Shown: in pieces, positions 6,505 through 9,978 of the stretch | How the letters are laid out: the number at the start of each line of letters is the position of its first letter | How positions within the stretch are numbered: position 1 is the stretch's first letter | From: Gammaproteobacteria bacterium | GTDB taxonomy: Bacteria; Pseudomonadota; Gammaproteobacteria; SZUA-152 | NCBI GenBank assembly: GCA_024762755.1 | Contig: JANTGX010000057.1 | Coordinates: 1-9,978 of the forward strand | Direction of reading: 5' to 3' | DNA: 9,978 bases | Made by a program: the position numbers and the translations under genes | The notes under the pieces: model-generated | Databases searched by the model: none | What the model was told of the DNA's origin: nothing | Seen by the model: the letters and a program-made list of their open reading frames with translations, nothing else

Positions 6505-6869
6505 CCGAGTTGCGAGAACGCTATCTGCAGATTCGTCCGGCGGCCACCCGCGTGTGCAAGGCCATGGAAGCAGAGATCGAAAAGATCGGCATGGACCGCG
6601 ACAGTATCAATCCCCGCCTCGAACGCGCCCGCTTCGAGTTACACCGCGACCCGGCCCTGGGCCAGACCAGTCTCGTTGGTGTGTGGCGTAACGCCGAGGG
6701 CATGAAACAGGGCGAGATCCTTTTTCACGAAGACGGCAGCTTCTTTGCCGAATACGATGTGGTGTGTCCACACCCCAGTGACTCACGCTGGTTTATCGAG
6801 GCCGTCACGGCCTGGGGCAAGGGCGAAGAGGTCAAGTCCGAGCTGCGCCTGCTGCCGGCCGTCGGCTGA
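6501..6869 (+). CDS. Unrecognised 122-residue protein of the nif operon
   Basis: The ATG at 6501 overlaps the TPR-like stop (ATGA), which fixes the start; no longer start in this frame is needed. The N-terminal half is a charged helical region (RERYLQIRPAATRVCKAMEAEIEKIGMD). The C-terminal half looks like a small beta-rich domain (TSLVGVWRNAEGMKQGEILFHEDGSFFAEYDVV), followed by HPSDSRWFIEAVTAWGKGEEVKSELRLLP. There are only two Cys, at C19 and in VVCPHP. I do not recognise a characterised family, but the strict coupling to the ferredoxin/TPR pair suggests it serves the same process. Confidence 0.82.
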   Translation: MTELRERYLQIRPAATRVCKAMEAEIEKIGMDRDSINPRLERARFELHRDPALGQTSLVGVWRNAEGMKQGEILFHEDGSFFAEYDVVCPHPSDSRWFIEAVTAWGKGEEVKSELRLLPAVG

Positions 6870-6946
6870 AATTCCACGATGCGTGAAATCGTTGCCGTCC
6901 CATCAAGGGCCTGAACAACCCAGCGTCAAACAGATAACAAGAGACA

Positions 6947-6962
6947 ACAGCCTCCAGGCTGT
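6947..6962. repeat. Inverted repeat upstream of the last operon gene
   Basis: ACAGCCT-CC-AGGCTGT is a perfect 7-bp inverted repeat with a 2-base centre, 20 nt before the ATG at 6983, in a 113-nt gap with no other clear signal. In RNA it would form a hairpin of 5-6 pairs just upstream of the GGAG ribosome site. No T-run follows, so it is not an intrinsic terminator. It may influence translation of the downstream gene or be chance. Confidence 0.4.
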
Positions 6963-6982
6963 GCCTGCGCCGGAGCCGCATC

Positions 6983-7417
6983 ATGACTTCCCCCGATCCC
7001 CGCGCACCGCGCGTGATCCTCTGCCACAAGCAAAGCACCAGTGCGCGACTGCGTTTTCTCCAGTTCGCCGATGGCCACGTGTGTGGCCTGCAACCCTTTC
7101 CCCCGCTTTCGCAACTGCTGGATGAAACGCCGGAGGAGAAGCTCCTCGTTCATCCCGCAGCCACGGTCAATGCCGCGGCAGAGTATTTCGGGTTGGAGGG
7201 CCAGGCCCTGGAGGCGGAGGGGGAATACCAGGCCTTCGTCGAGATTCCGGAGGGCCCGGTCCAGGTGTTCCTCGCCTATTTCACCGATATCGATCCCCCC
7301 TTCGAGGCCGCCGAGGCCTGCGGCGCGAAGTTCATCGACCTCACGGAGGCGCGCGGACTCAGCGAGGTCGAACTCGGCCTCCTGCGCCGTGCCTATGAAG
7401 TGCTGATGGGCGGGTAA
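6983..7417 (+). CDS. Unrecognised 144-residue protein ending the nif operon
   Basis: The ATG at 6983 has a GGAG site at 6972-6975. The product appears to be a small alpha/beta protein: a beta-rich N-terminus (RVILCHKQSTSARLRFLQFADGHVCGLQPFPPL), a middle with EEKLLVHPAATVNAAAEYFGLEG, and a C-terminal half with PVQVFLAYFTDIDPPFEAAEACG then AKFIDLTEARGLSEVELGLLRRAYEVLMGG. There is no signal peptide or membrane segment. The C-terminal part is slightly reminiscent of Nudix-type folds but lacks the Nudix box, so I assign no function. It ends in tandem TAATAA stops and is the last gene of the rightward run, converging on the leftward unit only 18 nt away. Confidence 0.82.
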   Translation: MTSPDPRAPRVILCHKQSTSARLRFLQFADGHVCGLQPFPPLSQLLDETPEEKLLVHPAATVNAAAEYFGLEGQALEAEGEYQAFVEIPEGPVQVFLAYFTDIDPPFEAAEACGAKFIDLTEARGLSEVELGLLRRAYEVLMGG

Positions 7418-7424
7418 TAACCCG
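7411..7424. terminator. Weak inverted repeat at the convergent gene ends
   Basis: CGGGT-AATA-ACCCG forms a 5-bp inverted repeat overlapping the stop codons of the rightward operon. The convergent stops are only 18 nt apart. There is no T-run on either strand, so termination by this hairpin alone is doubtful; it is the only candidate between the two units. Confidence 0.25.
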
Positions 7425-7435
7425 GCCGCGGAGCT

Positions 7436-8065
7436 TCAGCCCGCTTCCATCCTCAAATCCGGCTCGACGATGGCGTCGAGAAAACACGCCTGTTGTTGCC
7501 GGATCAGGGACAGGTGTCGGCCAATGTCACCGAAGGCCGACTGATAAATCAGGTACGCATCGGCCGGATCCCTGGCCTTCAGGTCTTCGATCTCCTTGAG
7601 CAGGCGCGGCAGCATCTTGAACAATGTGTCGATGCTCATGGCCAGCCAATAGTCGTTGGCAATCCACTTGTCCGTCAGTTCGGCCAGGCGCGAGAAGGTC
7701 CGCTTGAGCAGGGGATAGCCGGTCTTGGCCTCGCGCATGCAAACCAGGTGTTCGTAGTCGTCGTAGGCGTCGACGGTCAGGGAACGTGCCTTGCTGATGG
7801 CCAATAGGTAGCCGTCCCGAAAGGCCTTTGTCTTGTCATCGAAATCTTCGTTAAAACGATCCTCACCGTCCATGTCGGTCAGTGGTTGCAGGGTTTCTAT
7901 CACCACGCTGTAGCTGTCGGCCATGCGTTGCATCATGGTGTTGAAGAGGCTGGCGAAGGTGCCCGGGCCGACTTCACTGTTGACGATTCGGGTGATCGCG
8001 GAAAATTCCGTTTGCGTGGCAGCGATGTTTCCCATTTCCTTGACGGCGATGAATTCTATGCCCAT
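7436..8065 (-). CDS. Unrecognised helical protein, predicted NifA/sigma-54 regulon member
   Basis: The 209-residue product is predicted nearly all-helical and soluble. It begins MGIEFIAVKEMGNIAATQ, has a central FNEDFDDKTKAFRDGYLLAISKARSLTVDAYDDYEH and a C-terminal half with LLKRTFSRLAELTDKWIANDYWLAMSIDTLFKMLPR. I do not recognise a family, nor do I see a hemerythrin, ferritin or cytochrome motif. The start at 8065 is chosen for a GAGGAG site 7 nt upstream; an in-frame start at 8131 would overlap the yegP-like gene and lacks a ribosome site. It lies 35 nt downstream of the yegP-like gene, and the two probably form one transcript from the sigma-54 promoter at 8521-8536. Confidence 0.85.
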   Translation of the reverse strand: MGIEFIAVKEMGNIAATQTEFSAITRIVNSEVGPGTFASLFNTMMQRMADSYSVVIETLQPLTDMDGEDRFNEDFDDKTKAFRDGYLLAISKARSLTVDAYDDYEHLVCMREAKTGYPLLKRTFSRLAELTDKWIANDYWLAMSIDTLFKMLPRLLKEIEDLKARDPADAYLIYQSAFGDIGRHLSLIRQQQACFLDAIVEPDLRMEAG

Positions 8066-8100
8066 GGTCTGTCTCCTCACTGGGGAAGCCAAAGCTTCGC

Positions 8101-8433
8101 TCAAGTCAGATCCTGCACCTCGGCGATACACGTATTGTCCTTTACTGTATGCAGGGCTTGGTCGAACTTCGTTCGAGAGTCGAACAGCACGCTCTTCACC
8201 AGGGTATCGCCGCTGCTGTCCTTGATGACGAAGAAGGCATCACCTGCGGCGACCCGGCCGGCGGCAATCTGGTTGGCGGTAAGCGAGCCGACCTGCACCG
8301 CCTTGATGGCCTTTTCAGCCGCTTCCTTTTGCGGATATTCGCCACTCATCAGCAGCAGTTCACCCTTGTCGTCCACCAAGTGGAAATAGAACTGTTCCTC
8401 GTCGTTCCGGCGGAGTTCGAAACTGGTTGGCAT
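8101..8433 (-). CDS. DUF1508 / YegP-like protein
   Basis: This 110-residue protein has two copies of the short YegP-type (DUF1508) beta-beta-beta-alpha unit. The first is residues about 4-47 (FELRRNDEEQFYFHLVDDKGELLLMSGEYPQK, then a helix AAEKAIKAVQ). The second is about 64-105 (GDAFFVIKDSSGDTLVKSVLFDSRTKFDQALHTVKDNT). The overall length and the VKDNT ending closely resemble Escherichia coli YegP. The biochemical function of the family is unknown. The ATG has a GGGAG site upstream. It is the first gene of a leftward unit whose upstream region carries sigma-54 and NifA motifs, which is unusual for this family. Confidence 0.88.
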   Translation of the reverse strand: MPTSFELRRNDEEQFYFHLVDDKGELLLMSGEYPQKEAAEKAIKAVQVGSLTANQIAAGRVAAGDAFFVIKDSSGDTLVKSVLFDSRTKFDQALHTVKDNTCIAEVQDLT

Positions 8434-8520
8434 GGCAGGTCTCCCATTGACTATTGTTGACCCGTCGATCTCGATTCCCGGGCCAAGAGGGTAGAGATTA
8501 TGAAATTCGCCAGAAATAGA

Positions 8521-8536
8521 AGCAATCTTTGTACCA
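8521..8536 (-). promoter_or_regulatory. Sigma-54 (-24/-12) promoter of the yegP-like unit
   Basis: Read on the minus strand, TGGTACA-AAGA-TTGCT matches the RpoN consensus, with the invariant GG and GC exactly 10 bases apart and a perfect TTGCT -12 element. The -24 element has TGGTAC instead of TGGCAC. Transcription would start near 8510. The NifA site on its upstream side strengthens the call considerably. Confidence 0.8.
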
Positions 8537-8578
8537 GCTACGTATTACCATTTATATCGCTATCTTGCCGCTATAGCT

Positions 8579-8594
8579 TGTCGCTCTTGCGACA
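8579..8594 (-). promoter_or_regulatory. NifA upstream activator sequence for the yegP-like unit
   Basis: The sequence TGT, CGCTCTTGCG, ACA is an exact TGT-N10-ACA. It lies within an extended perfect inverted repeat at 8578-8595 (TTGTCGC-TCTT-GCGACAA), so it is a more symmetrical dimer site than that of nifE. Its centre is 52 bp upstream of the promoter GG, nearly the same as the 54 bp found for nifE. Confidence 0.8.
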
Positions 8595-8711
8595 ATCGGT
8601 TGTGTCGCATGGCTCCATTGCCACCGGGCATGTGACGCTTTGGGATATTTTGCGTCAATCTTCGTTGATCCAATTACGTGCTTTCGTGGTCGGGCAAAAA
8701 TAAGAGGCTGG

Positions 8712-9365
8712 TTATTTCCCGTCCGCCCGGCCTCGGGTCTGATGGACCTGGCGGAAGGTGAGATTGAGCCGTGGTGTCTTGACCTCGGGCTGCGCCGGCA
8801 CGGCATGCAGCCAGTTGCGCTGGAAGTCCGGTTTCATCAACAGCAACTGACCATCATGCAACGGCATACTTTGATTTTCGTCGTTACCGTGCTTTGGACG
8901 GTATTGGAAGATGCGGCTGGCCCCCAGGCTGAGCGAGGCGATGACCGGGGCATCGCCCAGCTCCGGTTCATCATCGGCATGCCAGGTCACATGGTCCCGT
9001 CCGTCGCGGTAGTGGGTCACCAGCACCGAGTTGAAGCGCTGTCCTGCGAGCCTTTCCACATCCGCCTTTATGGACAGCAGGCCGGGGATCCAGCTTCGGT
9101 GCCGAAGCATGTTGTTTGAATAGCGGTAATGAACGCCCGTATCCGCATACCAGGCCTGCACCCGGGGTACGGCGAAGCGGCGACCGAAGGCCAGGTAGTC
9201 ATGCTGCCAGTCGATCACCTGGATCAGGTGTTGCAACAGCTGGCGGCAACGGTCGACCTGGTACGGATCGGGCAGCTTCAGCAGCAAGCCGGCGATATCC
9301 GTACCGGCGGCCGACGGTTCCGGCTCGATTTCTCGAACGGTGCGGGAGGGAAGGGCCATGTTCAT
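8712..9365 (-). CDS. AlkB-family 2-oxoglutarate/Fe(II) dioxygenase
   Basis: This 217-residue protein is an AlkB-like DNA/RNA repair dioxygenase, removing alkyl groups from nucleobases by oxidative demethylation. Iron ligands are visible: H129-x-D131 (VTWHADDEPELG) and H187 (RNWLHAVP). The 2-oxoglutarate-binding RxNxTxR motif is at 199-205 (RLNLTFR), as in the ALKBH2/ALKBH3 group. Other family features are NSVLVTHYRDGRDHV (112-126), SLSLGASRIFQYRPK (145-158) and LHDGQLLLMKP (169-179). It starts at 9365 or at a second ATG two codons in (9359); ribosome sites are weak for both. It sits between two nif-related units on the same strand, with 127 nt upstream and no sigma-54 motif seen. It may have its own constitutive promoter and be a neighbour by chance. 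Confidence 0.9.
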   Translation of the reverse strand: MNMALPSRTVREIEPEPSAAGTDIAGLLLKLPDPYQVDRCRQLLQHLIQVIDWQHDYLAFGRRFAVPRVQAWYADTGVHYRYSNNMLRHRSWIPGLLSIKADVERLAGQRFNSVLVTHYRDGRDHVTWHADDEPELGDAPVIASLSLGASRIFQYRPKHGNDENQSMPLHDGQLLLMKPDFQRNWLHAVPAQPEVKTPRLNLTFRQVHQTRGRADGK

Positions 9366-9408
9366 TGCCTGCTCGTTGCCTGCGCGGTCATCTTCCGTTG
9401 CCGGTTAT

Positions 9409-9422
9409 CGGCGCGGGCGCCG
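9409..9422. repeat. GC-only inverted repeat between nifX-like and alkB
   Basis: CGGCGC-GG-GCGCCG is a perfect 6-bp inverted repeat in the gap after the NifX-like stop. It could form a stable hairpin that marks the 3' end of the leftward nifX-like transcript, but no U-run follows on either strand, so it is not a classical intrinsic terminator. Confidence 0.35.
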
Positions 9423-9492
9423 TGTCTGGTGCCTGCCAGTCCTGGATTCCGGCGCTCGATGGATTGTCAGATAGGCAAATGTCAGAGGCCCT

Positions 9493-9828
9493 TCATCCAT
9501 CGGCCAATGTCCTGGCGTATGCCAGCAGGGACGGCTCGATCTCTTCCCAGGCGTAATCCGCCACCGCCTCGATGCCGCGCTTGGCGAGTTTCTCCGTGGG
9601 CCCGTCGCCGATCTTGGCGACGAACACGGCCCGGCAGTCGCTGATGGTGTGCAGGATCTTTTGCATGGCGCTCTGGTCGCCGGTGTGGCCGTGGCAGTAG
9701 TGATCCACCTCGCGGTCTTCGATCAACGTGCAGCGCCCGTCTTCCAGGCGGTAGATGCGAAAGGCCCTGGCGTGGCCGAAGTGTTGGTCGATGGCGAGTC
9801 CGTGCTGGCTGGCGACGGCGACGAGCAT
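9493..9828 (-). CDS. Stand-alone NifX-like domain protein (NifB C-terminal type)
   Basis: This 111-residue protein is a single NifX/NafY (dinitrogenase iron-molybdenum cofactor biosynthesis) domain. It carries DQHFGHARAFRIYRLE (14-29), VDHYCHG with C45 (42-47), DCRAVFVAKIGDGPTEKLAKRGIEAV (64-89) and ends in EPSLLAYARTL. The YC-x-G and KIGDGP motifs are characteristic of the NifX-like domain that is fused to the C-terminus of many NifB proteins, more than of NifX itself. It likely binds an iron-sulfur cofactor precursor. The ATG has a GAGGAGG site that overlaps the stop of the upstream flavoprotein-like gene (TGAGGAGG), so the two are translationally coupled. It is distinct from the nifX in the rightward operon, with little similarity beyond the HFG motif. 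Confidence 0.9.
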   Translation of the reverse strand: MLVAVASQHGLAIDQHFGHARAFRIYRLEDGRCTLIEDREVDHYCHGHTGDQSAMQKILHTISDCRAVFVAKIGDGPTEKLAKRGIEAVADYAWEEIEPSLLAYARTLADG

Positions 9829-9837
9829 GGGGCCTCC

Positions 9838-9978
9838 TCAGCGGTTTTCCAGGTGTGAATAGGGCGGCAGGGTGACCAGGCGGCCATCCACCTGGGGTGC
9901 GCCGACGGTGAAGTGGTAGACGTCCTGCAGGCGGCTGTCCTGGAGACCGCAGATCTCGTGCACCTTGTCGTCGAAGAA
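9838..9978 (-). CDS. C-terminal end of a probable SagB/nitroreductase-type flavoprotein (partial)
   Basis: Only the last 46 codons are in the window; the gene continues beyond base 9978. The frame reads FFDDKVHEICGLQDSRLQDV, then YHFTVGAPQVDGRLVTLPPYSHLENR and stops with TGA at 9838-9840. The start of this tail resembles the end of SagB/ThcOx-type FMN oxidoreductases, where a FxDxxVxxLLGLDGxxExxLY(x)xxVG pattern closes the domain. Proteins of this type occur in some nif clusters. The assignment rests on a short C-terminal match and is tentative; the coding call itself is supported by the uninterrupted frame and by stop/ribosome-site overlap with the NifX-like gene. Confidence 0.6.
   Translation of the reverse strand, partial: FFDDKVHEICGLQDSRLQDVYHFTVGAPQVDGRLVTLPPYSHLENR

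Larger units (their letters stand above)
8434..8711 (-). other. Regulatory intergenic region of the leftward unit
   Basis: This 278-nt non-coding stretch separates the yegP-like start from the alkB stop. It is clearly more AT-rich than the flanking genes and contains the sigma-54 promoter and NifA site described separately. I see no convincing small gene: a 67-codon plus-strand frame at 8500-8703 lacks a ribosome site and family resemblance. The predicted transcript leader is about 77 nt (from about 8510 to 8433). Confidence 0.7.

Noticed and set aside
6956..6970. GG-N10-GC pair in the gap before the last operon gene
   Set aside because: The flanking bases (AGGCTG and CTGCG) fit the sigma-54 consensus poorly, and there is no NifA site in the gap.
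8066..8131. Longer start for the minus-strand helical protein
   Set aside because: It would overlap the end of the yegP-like gene and lacks a ribosome site; the start at 8065 has GAGGAG 7 nt upstream.
8500..8703. 67-codon plus-strand frame in the yegP-like upstream region
   Set aside because: It runs through the sigma-54 promoter and NifA site on the other strand, has no convincing ribosome site, and resembles no family.

Overview
The window is part of a nitrogen-fixation (nif) gene cluster from a GC-rich proteobacterium. The gene families (an RseC-type membrane protein between nifX and the DUF269 gene, a FdxB-type ferredoxin, a thioredoxin-fold [2Fe-2S] ferredoxin) and the sigma-54/NifA promoter architecture fit a free-living gammaproteobacterium best. 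The species cannot be named from the sequence.

Layout, left to right. (1) 1-555 (+): the 3' part of an unrecognised gene, presumably the end of a preceding unit. (2) 556-688: a regulatory region with a perfect NifA upstream activator site (TGT-N10-ACA, 579-594) and a perfect sigma-54 promoter (639-654). (3) 689-7417 (+): one long co-directional run, nifE - nifN - nifX - rseC-like - DUF269 - DUF683 - fdxB - [2Fe-2S] ferredoxin - TPR-like - two unrecognised small genes. nifE to DUF683 and the ferredoxin/TPR/small-gene block are tightly packed. The main breaks are 138 nt before fdxB, 79 nt before the [2Fe-2S] ferredoxin and 113 nt before the last gene. (4) 7436-8433 (-): a convergent two-gene unit, a DUF1508/YegP-like gene followed by an unrecognised helical protein. 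Its own upstream region (8434-8711) carries a good sigma-54 promoter (8521-8536) and a NifA site (8579-8594) at nearly the same spacing as in front of nifE. (5) 8712-9365 (-): an AlkB-family 2-oxoglutarate/Fe(II) dioxygenase. (6) 9493-9978 (-): a stand-alone NifX-like domain protein resembling the C-terminal domain of NifB, preceded by the C-terminal end of a gene that looks like a SagB/nitroreductase-type flavoprotein.

How the genes work together. NifE and NifN form the scaffold on which the NifB-derived iron-sulfur core is matured into FeMo-cofactor. NifX and the NifX-like protein belong to the family that carries cofactor precursors. DUF269 and DUF683 proteins are regular companions of nifX. 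The two ferredoxins are candidate electron donors to cofactor assembly or to nitrogenase. The RseC-like protein suggests a link to a membrane Rnf/Rsx-type electron-transfer complex (inference). The least explained part is the oppositely oriented YegP-like/helical pair: its promoter predicts co-induction with nitrogenase, although neither protein has an obvious nitrogenase role.
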